Assembly (NCBI GenBank): GCA_028713125.1
Contig: JAQTOU010000002.1
Location: forward strand, 206,583-270,582
Reading direction: 5' to 3'
DNA: 64,000 nucleotides
From: Elusimicrobiales bacterium
GTDB lineage: Bacteria; Elusimicrobiota; Elusimicrobia; Elusimicrobiales; UBA9959
A model generated the notes under the pieces. It saw only the letters and a list, made by a program, of their open reading frames with translations, did no database searches and was not told the origin of the DNA. Positions 1-10,242 of the stretch are shown here, piece by piece. Each line of letters starts with the position of its first letter. Positions within the stretch are counted from its first letter, which is position 1. The position numbers and the translations under genes are program-made.

Positions 1-2
1 GC

Positions 3-2132
3 ATAAGCGCGGAGCAATACCAGGCTATTACTGCCGGCCTCGCTCCTTACGAACTGCGCACCGTGCAGGCGAGGGACCCTAATAACCCGGGCGGCCCCGG
101 CGGCCATCACCCCGGCGGCCCCTCCGGCGCGCGCTTTCAGCGCAACCAGGTGGACGCCCTGGTGGACGTCAAGATGGCTTCTGATTCCGGAGACAAAAAG
201 AAAGCCGAGCAGGCCGTAAATTCGGCTGTGCAGGATTATCCCAAGGACCATTCCGTGCAGACCGCGGCGGCTTCCTATTACAACGAGGCGCGCAATTTCC
301 CGATGGCCGAAAAGACCGCCACGGCCGCCATAGCGCTGGATTCAAAAGATCCGGACGCCTACAAGGCGCGCGCGCTGGCCAGGGCCTCGCTCGACGACCG
401 CAAGGGCGCGATAGAAGATATCAGGAAGGCCATGAGCATCGACCCGCAGGACGAATCCGCGAGGGTGCTCGCCGCGCTCCTTGAAAGCCGCAAGGCCGTT
501 CCCACGCTCAGGTCTATTTCCTCAGTGGACGAGATAAAGCGCGCCATGGGCGCTTATGACGATGCCCCCGATGCGGTAAAGGGCGGGGCCGGCGGCGGGA
601 TGGGAGCTCTTGCGGGCGAGCAGCCGGCCGCCCCCGATTTTGCCAGGTCAAAGGCCTACCTTAAGACGGCTGTCGCCAAGAACAGGCTCGGAGACTATGA
701 GAACGCCGTCCGCTACGCCGGCCAGGCCATAGAAAAAGACCCCGCCAATTACGAAGCTTACCTCGAGCGCGCCAACGCCTATAATTTCCTCGGCCGCTAC
801 GACGACGCCGTGAGGGACGCCGGCTACGTGATAGAGAAAGACCCCTCAAATATGCAGGCCCTGAACATGCGCGCCTGGTCGCTTAACCGCAAGGGCCAGG
901 CCAGGGACGCCGAAGCCGACGCCAGCCGCGCTATCGGCCTCAGCCCCGGCTACGCCGACGCCTGGTTCAACCGGGCCCTGTCCTATGAGAAGCAGGGCGA
1001 CTACAGGCGCATGCTCGAAGATTTTAAGCAGGCGGCGGCGCTGAGCGGCGCCTATTCGACCCGCTACCAGGACGCGGTGGCGCAGTACGGGCCGCGCGTG
1101 CCGGGCTTTAACGGCGGCATAGCTGCGCGCCGGGACGCCACCGCCGGCGGCGGGGCGCAGTCCGGCGAAGGCCGCGCGCCCGTCAGGCGGTTCCTGATAC
1201 TGATGTTCTTCACCCTCACCGGCGGCGGGCTGGTGGCGGCCGGCCTCATGCATATAATGTCCTCCAGGCGCGACGGCGAGGTCTCCGCCGCCCGCGTCAC
1301 GCATCCCGACGTGCTCTCTCCCTCCGTCTTCTACGAGGGCGTGGCTACCGGGAAGTACAAGATCGAGCGCAAGCTCGGCGAGGGCGCGATGGGCGTGGTC
1401 TACGAGGCCACCGACCAGTCGCTCGGCCGCAAAGTGGCCATCAAGAAAATGAGCGAGGAGATAAAGGTGAACGAGCGGGAGAAGCAGCGCTTCCTCGACG
1501 AGGCCCGCACCGTGGCCCTGCTGCATCATCCCGGGATCGTGGAGATCTATACCATCTTCGAAGAAGACGAGAATATTTATCTCGTGTTCGAGCACGTGGA
1601 CGGGCAGACGCTGGACGTGGTTCTGAACAAGGAAGCCCGCCTGTCGTTCGAAAGGGCCCTGCCGATGTTCGGCGAGACCGCCGGCGCGCTGGCCTACGCC
1701 CATTCCAAGAACGTGGTGCACAGGGACCTGAAGCTTTCCAATATCATGCTTTCGGCGGAGGGAGCCATAAAGGTGATGGACTTCGGCCTGGCCAGGCGCG
1801 CCCAGGAATCCCTGGCCCGCGCCTCCAGGAGCGAAGTAGTGGGCTCGCCCGCCTACATGGCCCCGGAGCAGGAGCTCGGTGTTTCCTCGGTAGAATCAGA
1901 CATCTATTCCCTCGGCGTGTGCTTTTACGAGGCCCTCAGCGGGGTTCTGCCCTTCCCGGGGCCGGATTTCCATCATCAGAAAACTCATAAAACCTGTCAG
2001 CGCCTTTCCGATATGATTCCCGGCCTGCCCAAAGGGGTGGACGCGCTGGTGGAGCGCTGCCTGTCGCCGCTCCCCGAGGAGCGCTTCCACAGCGCCGATG
2101 ACTTCCGCCGGGCGCTAAATGAAATAGTTTGA
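3..2132 (+). CDS. TPR-containing membrane Ser/Thr protein kinase, 5' end cut by window
   Basis: The reading frame is open from base 3, so the protein starts before the window; 709 residues are visible. A GTG at 63 could be used, but nothing supports it as the start. Visible residues about 50-370 are helical repeats of TPR type (motifs such as NRLGDYENAVRYAGQAIEKD). A single membrane segment follows at about 394-418. The C-terminal 250 residues are a Hanks-type kinase domain: glycine loop GEGAMG near 459, ATP-binding Lys 481 in VAIKK, catalytic Asp 575 in HRDLKLSN, DFG Asp 593, and an APE-like MAPEQE. All key residues are present, so it should be active. The usual bacterial order is kinase first and TPR after the membrane helix; here the order is reversed. 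The kinase domain is probably on one face of the inner membrane and the TPRs on the other, but the topology cannot be fixed without the N terminus. Confidence 0.9.
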   Translation: MSAEQYQAITAGLAPYELRTVQARDPNNPGGPGGHHPGGPSGARFQRNQVDALVDVKMASDSGDKKKAEQAVNSAVQDYPKDHSVQTAAASYYNEARNFPMAEKTATAAIALDSKDPDAYKARALARASLDDRKGAIEDIRKAMSIDPQDESARVLAALLESRKAVPTLRSISSVDEIKRAMGAYDDAPDAVKGGAGGGMGALAGEQPAAPDFARSKAYLKTAVAKNRLGDYENAVRYAGQAIEKDPANYEAYLERANAYNFLGRYDDAVRDAGYVIEKDPSNMQALNMRAWSLNRKGQARDAEADASRAIGLSPGYADAWFNRALSYEKQGDYRRMLEDFKQAAALSGAYSTRYQDAVAQYGPRVPGFNGGIAARRDATAGGGAQSGEGRAPVRRFLILMFFTLTGGGLVAAGLMHIMSSRRDGEVSAARVTHPDVLSPSVFYEGVATGKYKIERKLGEGAMGVVYEATDQSLGRKVAIKKMSEEIKVNEREKQRFLDEARTVALLHHPGIVEIYTIFEEDENIYLVFEHVDGQTLDVVLNKEARLSFERALPMFGETAGALAYAHSKNVVHRDLKLSNIMLSAEGAIKVMDFGLARRAQESLARASRSEVVGSPAYMAPEQELGVSSVESDIYSLGVCFYEALSGVLPFPGPDFHHQKTHKTCQRLSDMIPGLPKGVDALVERCLSPLPEERFHSADDFRRALNEIV

Positions 2133-2173
2133 TCTTTCCTTGTTTCCACGTTTAAAATACAGAACCACAAAAG

Positions 2174-2203
2174 AGCCGGGCTGGAAAGCGCCCGGCATTT
2201 TAT
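2174..2203 (+). terminator. Intrinsic terminator after the kinase gene
   Basis: A GC-rich stem (gccgggc at 2175-2181 with gcccggc at 2190-2196, 8-base loop) is followed by attttat. It sits 42 bases after the kinase stop and before the chemotaxis cluster, so the two are probably separate units. Confidence 0.65.
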
Positions 2204-2273
2204 ATATAGTCTTTGAAAGGGCGGGAGGCGCTGAAGAGCGTCCGATCGTTTATTCTGCCGCAAAGGATTTTTC

Positions 2274-2825
2274 ATGAAGATACTTGTTGTTGACGACGAC
2301 CGGTTTGTTCTCGAGATGACCAAACTTATGGTGGAGCGCTGCGGCCACGAAGCCATCGCTGTTTCCGACAGCGCGCTGGTCCAGGAGACTATAGCCCGCG
2401 AGGGGATTAGGGTGGTGATAAGCGACTGGGTCATGCCCGGGCTTTCAGGTCTCGACCTGGTACGGGCGCTGCGGGCCAATCCTCTGCAGCCGTACGTCTA
2501 TTTCATAGTTCTGACGGGCACGAAGCTGGGGAGCCTGAATTTCATGGAGGCCATGGACGCCGGGGCCGACGACTACATGGAGAAGCCTGCGGAAAAGGAC
2601 CTGCTGAGGATCCGGCTGAGAGTGGCCCAGCGGATACTGAAACTCGACACCGAGCTGAACGACCTGATAAAAATAATCCCTATCTGCTCGCACTGCAAGC
2701 GGGTCCGGCGCGACGATAAGGCGTATGAGAGCATAGAGGCCTATATCTCCAAGAATTCCGCCGTGAGATTTTCACACGGGATCTGCCCGAAGTGCGTCGA
2801 GAAGTATTATCCCGAGATCAAGTAG
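2274..2825 (+). CDS. Response regulator with C-terminal Cys-rich motif
   Basis: The first 120 residues are a CheY-like receiver: acidic pair DDD at 7-9, phospho-acceptor Asp in ISDWVMPG, conserved Thr in VLTGT, and Lys in MEKP. The last 55 residues hold two Cys pairs, CSHCKRVR and GICPKC, joined by a short linker. This pattern is often seen at the tail of receiver or PAS proteins that feed signalling enzymes, and it probably binds a metal. There is no DNA-binding or enzyme output domain. The next gene, cheR, begins 38 bases downstream, so this is probably the first gene of the chemotaxis operon. Confidence 0.88.
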   Translation: MKILVVDDDRFVLEMTKLMVERCGHEAIAVSDSALVQETIAREGIRVVISDWVMPGLSGLDLVRALRANPLQPYVYFIVLTGTKLGSLNFMEAMDAGADDYMEKPAEKDLLRIRLRVAQRILKLDTELNDLIKIIPICSHCKRVRRDDKAYESIEAYISKNSAVRFSHGICPKCVEKYYPEIK

Positions 2826-2863
2826 CCCCGGTCCTGACCGTTCGCGCTGTAGCTAAATACCTT

Positions 2864-4162
2864 ATGAACGACGCAGCCGTTATTGTCGCCTCCGCTCTGG
2901 CGCGGAAAACCGGTTTGGTCTTTTCCCGCGAGCAGCTCGCGGAGCTTGAGGACTTTCTCAGGGAGCGCTTTGCCGCCCTCGGGCTGGCGTCGGCCGGGGA
3001 CTACCTCGCCCGCCTGGAAGAACCGGAGGAATTCAGGGCGGCGCTGGACCGCCTTACCGTAAAAGAAACTTTTTTTTACCGCCACGAGGCGCAGTTCGAC
3101 GCCTTTATGAAGTATCTCCTCCCGGGTTTTCTGGACCGTGCGGCCGGAAAAAGGCCGGTGCGGCTGTGGAGCGCCGGCTGCTGCACCGGGGAGGAGGCCT
3201 ACACGCTGGCCATCCTGGCGGCCGAAGCGGGCTGCCTGGAGCGGGTGGAGATCCTGGCCACGGATATACACGAGGGCTACCTGGAAGCCGCCATGGCGGG
3301 GGCCTATTCCAGGCGCTCCGTGGAAAAGCTGCCGGCGGAGGTCCTGGAAAAATATTTTACCAGGGAGAAGGACGAATTCATCCTGAACGAGCGGATCCGC
3401 AGCAGGGTTAGTTTTAAATACCTGAATCTCGGGGCTCCTTGCTTCCCCTCGTATCTGAACGGGACGAGCTCGCTGGACGCCGTCTTCTGCCGGAACGTCC
3501 TCATCTATTTCGAGAAGGAGAAGCTGCGTGAAATAATCCTGCGCTTCGCGGATTGCCTCGCCCCGGGCGGGGTATTGGCCCTGGGTCATTCCGAAATGCT
3601 CCCGCGCGACTGGCCGCTCGCGGCAGAGATGCACGGCGAGGCTTTCTTTTACAAGCTTCGGAAAGCTGAGGCGCCGAAGATGCCCGAAGCCGCCTGTTCC
3701 CGGCCGGAAGGCGCGGTAAAAGCCGGTCAAAAAACGGTTAAACTTCCGCCTTCACTTCCGGGAGCCGAAGAAAAAAAAGATCTTATAGAAAAGGCGGAGA
3801 AACTGGCCGATGCCGGCAAAGCCTCCGAGGCGGCCGCCCTTTGCAGGGAGCTCATAAAAGGGGACAGTTCCCTTGAGCGCGCGCATTACCTGCTGGGGCT
3901 GCTCGAGCTCTCCCGGCCGCAGGCGGCCCTCGAGCATTTCCGAAAGACGGTCTACCTGAATGCGGGCCACCTCCAGGCGCGCCTGCATCTCGCCCAATGC
4001 GAAGAGCGGCTGGGTCTCGTGCGGGAGGCGGTGCGCGAATACGGGAATCTGGAGAAACTCGCCGGCGCGAGGCCGGCCGGCGAGGTTTTTGACGCGGGGG
4101 AAGGGATAACCTACGGGATACTTGCGCTGATCAGCCGCCGGGCGCTGGAAAAATACCGGTGA
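2864..4162 (+). CDS. cheR: Chemoreceptor methyltransferase CheR with C-terminal TPR-like repeats
   Basis: CheR transfers methyl groups from S-adenosylmethionine to glutamates of chemoreceptors. The ATG at 2864 gives 432 residues; the frame is open further upstream but that would overlap the receiver gene, and the CheR N-terminal helical domain starts here. The SAM-binding core is visible at about residues 98-115 (LWSAGCCTGEEAYTLAI), followed by ILATDIH and FCRNVLIYF, all typical of CheR. After about residue 300 the chain changes to a charged linker and TPR-like helices (AHYLLGLLELSRPQAALEHF), a known CheR variant in which the repeats bind partners. It belongs to the che cluster running to 11.1 kb. 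Confidence 0.93.
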   Translation: MNDAAVIVASALARKTGLVFSREQLAELEDFLRERFAALGLASAGDYLARLEEPEEFRAALDRLTVKETFFYRHEAQFDAFMKYLLPGFLDRAAGKRPVRLWSAGCCTGEEAYTLAILAAEAGCLERVEILATDIHEGYLEAAMAGAYSRRSVEKLPAEVLEKYFTREKDEFILNERIRSRVSFKYLNLGAPCFPSYLNGTSSLDAVFCRNVLIYFEKEKLREIILRFADCLAPGGVLALGHSEMLPRDWPLAAEMHGEAFFYKLRKAEAPKMPEAACSRPEGAVKAGQKTVKLPPSLPGAEEKKDLIEKAEKLADAGKASEAAALCRELIKGDSSLERAHYLLGLLELSRPQAALEHFRKTVYLNAGHLQARLHLAQCEERLGLVREAVREYGNLEKLAGARPAGEVFDAGEGITYGILALISRRALEKYR

Positions 4163-4191
4163 CCTTGCCTGCCGGAGCAAAATGATAATAT

Positions 4192-4749
4192 ATGCCTATG
4201 CTGCGGGACGATAAAAACAACATCATTTCCAGGGAGGAACTCAGGGCCAGGGCCGCTGAATTGAGCCTGGTACCCCCGGCCGGGAAGAAAGGGCTGGATA
4301 CCGCTCTCCTGGTGCTGAAGACGGGCAGCGACTGGTACGGCCTTCCGGCCCTCCTCGTGCAGGAGATAGCGGCGGATCCCGCGGTGGCGCAGCTGCCGCT
4401 GACGCCGGAATTCGTCGCCGGAGTAATGAACCTGCGCGGAGAGCTGATAGGCGCCATAGACCTGGCTTCCCTGTTCGGGCTGCCGCGCCCGGCCGGGCCT
4501 CTTTGCGCGGCCGTAGTCCGCAGCGGGGCCGCCGTGTTCGCCCTGCTCGCGGAAAAGGCGCTGGGCGTGGAGCACTTCGCGTCCGCCGACCGGGAGCCGG
4601 TGGTTCCCACTTTGCACGGGGAGGCCGCCCGCTACTTTGACGGAGCGTTCAGGGCCGACAGCAGGATAATTACCGAAATAAACATAGACAGGATTCTCGA
4701 CTGCCCGCGGCTTAAAAGCTTTTGCGGGGCCGGAGAACCGGAGGTATAA
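4192..4749 (+). CDS. cheW: CheW-like coupling protein
   Basis: The protein has 185 residues. After about 30 residues of N-terminal extension there is a CheW domain with the hallmark segment FVAGVMNLRGELIGAIDL. CheW bridges chemoreceptors and the CheA kinase in the signalling array. The gene ends three bases before the receptor gene, which argues for a dedicated receptor-coupling pair. A gataat hexamer lies just upstream of the two possible ATGs (4192 and 4198), so an internal, nearly leaderless promoter is possible but unproven. This is the more divergent of two CheW genes in the cluster. Confidence 0.88.
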   Translation: MPMLRDDKNNIISREELRARAAELSLVPPAGKKGLDTALLVLKTGSDWYGLPALLVQEIAADPAVAQLPLTPEFVAGVMNLRGELIGAIDLASLFGLPRPAGPLCAAVVRSGAAVFALLAEKALGVEHFASADREPVVPTLHGEAARYFDGAFRADSRIITEINIDRILDCPRLKSFCGAGEPEV

Positions 4750-4752
4750 AGT

Positions 4753-6231
4753 ATGGAATGGACAATAGAGAACAGGATAAAAGCGGGCCTCGGCGCAGCG
4801 ATGGCGCTGATGCTGCTCCTGGGCGGGTCGTCTTATTACGCGACGATGCGCTTTCAAAAGGCGCAGAAAGAAGTGGATTATTCCGGAACGGTCATACGCG
4901 CGCTGGACGAGATCCTGGTCCTGATGCGCGAGGCCCAGTCCAGCGAGCGCGGGTTCATGATAAGCGGCATGGACAGTTCCCTTGAGCCTTTCCGCTATGC
5001 CGTCGCCCACGTACAGGAGAATATCGCCGAGCTGAGGCGTCTTACTTCCGGGGACCCGCACCAGGAAAAAAATGCCGTGCTCCTGGAAGCCCAGCTTAAC
5101 AAGGAGCTGGAGCGCATGGGCGCGATCATAGAACTCCGGCGGGATAAGGGCCTCGAGGCCGCCAGGGCCGCCGGCTCCGGCAAGGCGACGCATGTCGCGG
5201 GGTTTTCACAGCTCCCCCAGATGCGCGAGCACGAGATCGGATCCCTCAAGGAGGAAAAGGCGGTTACGGACGCTCTCGCGAAGAGGCTGAACCTAACGAT
5301 CCTCCTTCTTTCAGCGTTCAGCATAGCAGGCATATTCTTTTTCGGCCTGTATATAGTGCGCAGCGTCGCCGAAACGCTCAGGGACAATGCCGAAGCCATC
5401 AAGAACTCCCTGCGCGCCTCGGCGCAGACTATCAGGAGCGCCGCCACCCAGCTTACCGCCACCGCCGAGGAGCACCGCAGGACGGTTTCCGAGCAGTCCT
5501 CGGCCGTAAGCGAAACCACCGCCACGGCCTCCGAGCTCTCCGCCTCGCAGAAGCAGGTGGTAGAGAACGCCACCGCTCTTTCGGCGCTGGGCGGAAAGAC
5601 TTTCGAAGCCGTGGAGACCGGCCAGGGCTCTATCCAGGGAACTCTGAAAGGGCTGGCCGACATAATGCAGAAGACTGACGCCACTTCGCAGCGCATCCTC
5701 GCCCTGTCCGACAAGTCGCAGCAGGTCGGGAAGATAGTCGTCACGATCAAAGATATAGCGGACCAGATAAACCTGCTCGCCATAAACGCCGCCATCGAAG
5801 CCGCGCGGGCCGGGGAGCAGGGCAAGGGGTTCGCCGTAGTGGCCGGGGAAGTCAGGAAACTGGCCGAGCGGACGGGCAAGTCCAGCGAGGACATCGTGGG
5901 CATAGTGGAGGACATGCAGAACACCACCAATGCCGCCGTCCTGGCCACCGAGGATACCAAGAGAAGCGTGGAGGAAGGCAACAGGCTTTCCGCCGGTACC
6001 GGCAAAGTTTTCGAGAATATCTCCCGGCTGGTCTCGGAGACGGCCGATTCAGTGAAGCAGATACAGATCTCCTGCCGCCAGCAGGACAGCGCCACCAGCC
6101 AGATCGTGGGCGCGATGACCCAGATAAATTCCGGCATGAAGCAGACCGTGGCCGCGGTCGAGCAGACGGCGGCGTCTACTGCCAGCCTCAAGGATATGGC
6201 CGTGCGCCTGCAGGAGATGGTGATAAAATGA
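4753..6231 (+). CDS. Methyl-accepting chemotaxis protein with CHASE3-like sensor
   Basis: The chemoreceptor has 492 residues. Membrane segments are at about 10-30 and 178-200. Between them is an all-helical region of about 145 residues with [10 protein letters not shown], typical of CHASE3-type extracytoplasmic sensors. After the second membrane helix I see no clear HAMP domain; the chain runs straight into coiled coil. The signalling hairpin tip is unmistakable at about 335-375 ([20 protein letters not shown], then [18 protein letters not shown]). It binds CheW and CheA there. Glu/Gln-rich and Ala-rich heptads flank the tip and would hold the methylation sites for the neighbouring CheR and CheB. 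Its stop overlaps the cheA start by four bases (ATGA), which suggests translational coupling. Confidence 0.95.
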   Translation: MEWTIENRIKAGLGAAMALMLLLGGSSYYATMRFQKAQKEVDYSGTVIRALDEILVLMREAQSSERGFMISGMDSSLEPFRYAVAHVQENIAELRRLTSGDPHQEKNAVLLEAQLNKELERMGAIIELRRDKGLEAARAAGSGKATHVAGFSQLPQMREHEIGSLKEEKAVTDALAKRLNLTILLLSAFSIAGIFFFGLYIVRSVAETLRDNAEAIKNSLRASAQTIRSAATQLTATAEEHRRTVSEQSSAVSETTATASELSASQKQVVENATALSALGGKTFEAVETGQGSIQGTLKGLADIMQKTDATSQRILALSDKSQQVGKIVVTIKDIADQINLLAINAAIEAARAGEQGKGFAVVAGEVRKLAERTGKSSEDIVGIVEDMQNTTNAAVLATEDTKRSVEEGNRLSAGTGKVFENISRLVSETADSVKQIQISCRQQDSATSQIVGAMTQINSGMKQTVAAVEQTAASTASLKDMAVRLQEMVIK

Positions 6232-9176
6232 ACGAAGCCGAAAGGCTGGAGCTGCTGCAGCATTTCAGGGAGGAAGCCGCGGAACATTCCGAGGCGGTCT
6301 CCCGGGCCCTGCTTGCGCTCGAGGGCAGCCCCGGGAATGAGTCCCTGCAGGGAGAGATCCTGCGCAGGGCGCACAGCCTGAAGGGAGCGGCCAGGGTCAT
6401 CGGGATGACGGCCGTAGAGGGAGTAGCGGCTGCCTTCGAGACCGTGATGGCCGAGGTGAAGGCCGGCAGGCTGCCGCTGGACAGGCGCGTGATGGACCCG
6501 CTGTTGGCGGCGCTGGACGCGGTAAAGTCCTGGGGGGATTCCGCCGCGGGGGATTCCGGTCTCGAGGAGATCGCCCACCGGCTTATGTCCCTGGCTTCGC
6601 TGACGCTGGGTTTGGAGGAAAGCCTGTCGCGCCTGCTGCCCGGGCTTGATCCGGAAACGCGGGAAGTTTTAACCGAATACCAGAAATCCCGCCTTATCTC
6701 GGCGCGCGACGGAGGCAAATCCTGCTGGGAGGTCCTCCTGTCCGTCGCCCCTGTGGAATTTTCCGCGCGGGCCGACGCCGCCCGGGCGGGGCTCAGGAAT
6801 ATCGGCGAGTTAGTGGGCTTTTCCGGGCTCGCCCCGCTGTCCGACGGAACCCTGCGTTTTAAATTTCTGATAGTTACCAGGCTGGCGCCTGAAGCGGTAA
6901 GGGAAGCCGCTGCCGGCCTTGCTTTGGAATTCGCCGACCCCGCCGTACAGCGGGCGGAGCCCCCGGCAGGGGACGGGCGGCAGGTTTCTGCGGAGGACGC
7001 CGCCGCGGAGGCCGCTTTTGAGAAAGAGGTGGCGGGGCTGTTCCAGCAGTATGTGTCTATCGAATCGGAAAAGGTTGACGACCTGCCACGGCTTATAGTT
7101 TCAGCGGAAGGAAACCCGGAAGACCAGGAGCTGGTGAACGAGCTTTTCCGCGCCGCGCATAATTTGAAAGGTTCCGGGGCGACTTTCGGGCTTGACGCCG
7201 TTTCCGGGCTCGCCCACCAGATGGAGACGGTGATAGCGGCCGTAAGGGACGGGAAATTTAAAATGACCTCCCGCGCCGCGAACGCGCTGCTTAAGGCCGC
7301 GGACGTTCTTAAAAAGCTCTTCGCCGAAGTGCGGGCCGGCAAGCCGCCCGGGGCCCTCCCCCCGGCCGTTCTGAGGGACCTGGAGACCGCCTTTCAGCCG
7401 GAGTACGCGCCCGAGGCGCCGAAAATAGCCGCGGCGGCCGCCGCTTCCCCGCCCAGGGAGACCATACGCGTAAACCTGGGCAAGCTGGACCGCCTGGCTA
7501 ACCTGGCCGACGAGCTGACCATCAGCCGGAATACGCGCAACACCGCGGTAAAGGAAATAGAGTCGCTGGCCGAGGACTCGAAAAACGCGCTGCGCCGCTG
7601 GAGGATGCTGCGCGACAGCCTCCGCTCTTCCGGGAGCCTGGGCGGGGGGCTGCTGGAAAAATACGACGCCGCCGGAGCCGGGCTGGCCGCCCTGAAGGAC
7701 GGCCTTGACGATATCTGGAACCGCTTCAGTTCCACCACTTTGCACTCCGAGAGCGTGGCCGGGGCCATACAGGAAGACGTGATGCGCATCCGCATGGTTC
7801 CGGTGGCCACCTTGTTCGACACCGCGCCGCGGCTGATACGGGACCTCACCTCAGACCGCGAGAAATCGGTGACGCTCCGGATCTCCGGCAGCGATACGGA
7901 GGTAGACCGGCGGGTGCTGGAAATGATGTCTGACCCGCTGCTTCACCTGCTGCGTAACGCCGTGGACCACGGGATTGAGCCTTCCTCCGACCGGCTTAAG
8001 GCGGGCAAACCCCCGGCGGGGACCATAGAGCTTTTCGCCGGGCACCGCGGCAGCCACGTCGTGGTGGAAGTGCGCGACGACGGCGGCGGGCTGGATCCCG
8101 CGCGCCTGGCCGCCAAAGCGGTCGAGAAAAAACTTATTTCCCCGGAAGAGGCCGCGCACCTGACTCCCGAGCGGGCTTACTCTTTCATCTTCCACCCCGG
8201 CTTCAGCACCAGGGAGCAGGTTACCAGCATTTCCGGGCGCGGCGTGGGCATGGACGTGGTGAAGAGCAATATAGACGCTCTGAAGGGGCGCATAGAGATA
8301 GAAAGCTCCGTCGGGCGCGGCACCACTTTCAGGCTCTATCTGCCGCTTTCTATTTCCGTGATACAGGCGGTGCTGGTCGACGCGGCCGGAAGGAATTTCT
8401 GCTTCCAGGCCGGGGACGTTTCCGCCATAGTAGGCGTCGGCGAGGAAGATATCCGCAGCGAGGACGGCAAGGCCTGCATTTTTCACCGCGGCGCCACGCT
8501 TCCCCTGGTCCGCCTTTCCGACCTGCTGGCCCTTAAAGGCGGCCCGAGGCGGGAGGGGCGCTTTACGGTGCTGGTGGTCAGCGGCGGCGCCGGAGCAATG
8601 GGGCTCGCCGTGGACAGGGCCATACGCGAGGAGACGGTGGTGCTGAAGGACATCAAGCCCCCTTTCAGGCGCGCGCCTTTCGTGGCCGGGGGGACGATCC
8701 TGGCCGACGGGAAACTTTCAGTGATCCTCGATACGGCCGGCCTTGTGGCGGCTGCCGTAGATTCCGGGCCGGCCTGGGCGGGGGAACAGCGGCAGGCGAA
8801 ACCGGCGGCGAAGCGCCGCGTCCTGGTGGTGGACGATTCTCTTACCACGAGGCAGCTGCTGCGCAGCCTGCTCGAGGGCGCAGGTTATATAACGGAGCTG
8901 GCCAGCGACGGGGCCGAAGCCTGGGAGCTGCTCGGGCGGAAGAATTTCGATATCGTGGTTAGCGACGTTTCCATGCCGGGGCTGGACGGCTATGAGCTGA
9001 CCTCCAGGATAAAATCCGACCCGCGCTTTTCAGGCCTGCCTGTCGTGCTGGTAACCTCCCTCGAAAAGGAAGAGGAGCGCCTCCGCGGCCTCAGGGCGGG
9101 GGCGGACGCCTACATAGTTAAAGGGGCTTTCGACCAGAACGGGCTTCTGGCGAGAATAAAGGAACTGGCTGGCTAA
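6228..9176 (+). CDS. cheA: Hybrid chemotaxis histidine kinase CheA with two HPt domains and a C-terminal receiver
   Basis: CheA phosphorylates itself and passes the phosphate to receivers. This 982-residue form has an unusual layout: HPt-1 with His 49 in [15 protein letters not shown]; a spacer; HPt-2 with His 311 in [13 protein letters not shown]; the dimerisation region and ATPase domain (N box [13 protein letters not shown] near 577, then DDGGGLDP and [12 protein letters not shown]); a CheW-like regulatory domain at about 690-830; and a receiver with Asp 913 in VVSDVSMPG. Both histidines are in intact motifs, so both could be phosphorylated. The fused receiver may act as a phosphate sink or as an output in parallel with the separate CheY. 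The gene overlaps the receptor by four bases and is one base from cheB. Confidence 0.95.
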   Translation: MNEAERLELLQHFREEAAEHSEAVSRALLALEGSPGNESLQGEILRRAHSLKGAARVIGMTAVEGVAAAFETVMAEVKAGRLPLDRRVMDPLLAALDAVKSWGDSAAGDSGLEEIAHRLMSLASLTLGLEESLSRLLPGLDPETREVLTEYQKSRLISARDGGKSCWEVLLSVAPVEFSARADAARAGLRNIGELVGFSGLAPLSDGTLRFKFLIVTRLAPEAVREAAAGLALEFADPAVQRAEPPAGDGRQVSAEDAAAEAAFEKEVAGLFQQYVSIESEKVDDLPRLIVSAEGNPEDQELVNELFRAAHNLKGSGATFGLDAVSGLAHQMETVIAAVRDGKFKMTSRAANALLKAADVLKKLFAEVRAGKPPGALPPAVLRDLETAFQPEYAPEAPKIAAAAAASPPRETIRVNLGKLDRLANLADELTISRNTRNTAVKEIESLAEDSKNALRRWRMLRDSLRSSGSLGGGLLEKYDAAGAGLAALKDGLDDIWNRFSSTTLHSESVAGAIQEDVMRIRMVPVATLFDTAPRLIRDLTSDREKSVTLRISGSDTEVDRRVLEMMSDPLLHLLRNAVDHGIEPSSDRLKAGKPPAGTIELFAGHRGSHVVVEVRDDGGGLDPARLAAKAVEKKLISPEEAAHLTPERAYSFIFHPGFSTREQVTSISGRGVGMDVVKSNIDALKGRIEIESSVGRGTTFRLYLPLSISVIQAVLVDAAGRNFCFQAGDVSAIVGVGEEDIRSEDGKACIFHRGATLPLVRLSDLLALKGGPRREGRFTVLVVSGGAGAMGLAVDRAIREETVVLKDIKPPFRRAPFVAGGTILADGKLSVILDTAGLVAAAVDSGPAWAGEQRQAKPAAKRRVLVVDDSLTTRQLLRSLLEGAGYITELASDGAEAWELLGRKNFDIVVSDVSMPGLDGYELTSRIKSDPRFSGLPVVLVTSLEKEEERLRGLRAGADAYIVKGAFDQNGLLARIKELAG

Positions 9177-9177
9177 A

Positions 9178-10242
9178 ATGGAAAACGGTATCCTGAGAGT
9201 GGTAATAGCCGATGATTCCCGGACCATTAGGGCCCTGCTCCGCCAGTGGCTCGCCCCGGAGCACGGCTTTGAGGTGGTCGGAGAGGCCGCCAACGGCAGG
9301 GAATGCGCCGAGCTGGTAAATCGCCTCCGGCCTTCCATAGTGGTTACGGACATGGAGATGCCGGAGATGGACGGCGTGGCCGCCACGCGGGAGATAATGT
9401 GCACCCGTCCGACGCCCATACTGATATTCACTTCTTCGGACGTGGACGAGCGCCGCGGGGTTTTCGCCGACGCCCTCGCGGCCGGGGCCCTTGACGTTTT
9501 TCACAAGCCCAGCCTCACTTCGGACGCCGAGATGGAGGAGGCGGCGGTCCGCTTCCGCAAGCTTCTGCGGATACTTGCCCCGATAATGCTCATCCGGCGC
9601 TGCGCGCCTATCCGGGCGGCTATCGCTCCCCCGCCGTCCCCGATACTGCCGCCCCGGGCGGGGGGGCCCGTCCGCGTGCTGGCCCTGGCGGCCTCCACCG
9701 GCGGTCCCGCCGCGCTGGTCAGCGTATTAAAGAAGCTGCCGGCCGGCTTTCCGGCTCCCGTGCTGGCCGTGCAGCATATGTCGCCGGAATTCGTGGCCGG
9801 CTTCGCCGAATGGCTGGGCCAGAATATAAATCTCCCGGTAGCCATACCGGCGCAGAACGAGGCGCTGCGCCCCGGCGTGGTTTTTGTCGCCCCCGGCGAC
9901 ACGCATATGCGGCTGGGCGGCGGCTGGCGCGTGAACCTTGACCGGTCAGCCCCGCTCAATTCCTGCCGTCCGTCCGCCGACGCGCTTTTCAGCTCGGTGG
10001 CCGACGTCGCGGGGCCGGAAGCCGTAGGCGTTATACTGACCGGGATGGGCGAGGACGGGGCGAGGGGGCTCCTGCAGATGCGGCGGAAGGGGGCGGTTAC
10101 GGTGGCCCAGAGCGAGGGCACCTGCGTGGTCTACGGCATGCCCAAAGCCGCCGCCGACGGCGGCGCCGCCGCCAGGGTGCTGGACCTGGAAGAGATCGGC
10201 GGGTTCCTCGCTGAAAGTTTCGCGCGGGAGGCCGGAAGATGA
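9178..10242 (+). CDS. cheB: Chemotaxis protein-glutamate methylesterase CheB
   Basis: CheB removes methyl groups from chemoreceptors, the reverse of CheR, and is activated by phosphorylation from CheA. The 354-residue chain has an N-terminal receiver (phospho-acceptor Asp 58 in VVTDMEMPEMDG), a proline-rich linker at about 150-162, and a C-terminal esterase domain with the catalytic triad Ser 173 (AASTGGP), His 200 (VQHM) and Asp 293 (GMGEDGA). Family length is about 350, so it is full size. It starts one base after the cheA stop and ends with a four-base ATGA overlap into the second cheW. Confidence 0.95.
   Translation: MENGILRVVIADDSRTIRALLRQWLAPEHGFEVVGEAANGRECAELVNRLRPSIVVTDMEMPEMDGVAATREIMCTRPTPILIFTSSDVDERRGVFADALAAGALDVFHKPSLTSDAEMEEAAVRFRKLLRILAPIMLIRRCAPIRAAIAPPPSPILPPRAGGPVRVLALAASTGGPAALVSVLKKLPAGFPAPVLAVQHMSPEFVAGFAEWLGQNINLPVAIPAQNEALRPGVVFVAPGDTHMRLGGGWRVNLDRSAPLNSCRPSADALFSSVADVAGPEAVGVILTGMGEDGARGLLQMRRKGAVTVAQSEGTCVVYGMPKAAADGGAAARVLDLEEIGGFLAESFAREAGR

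Noticed and set aside
846-1721. Long minus-strand frame opposite the kinase gene
   Set aside because: It is a shadow of the GC-rich coding strand; the composition is His/Gly/Ala-rich and shows no family motif.
4995-6578. 527-residue minus-strand frame opposite the chemoreceptor and cheA
   Set aside because: The plus-strand chemoreceptor is beyond doubt; the reverse frame is Ser/Ala-rich with no motif and spans a gene boundary.
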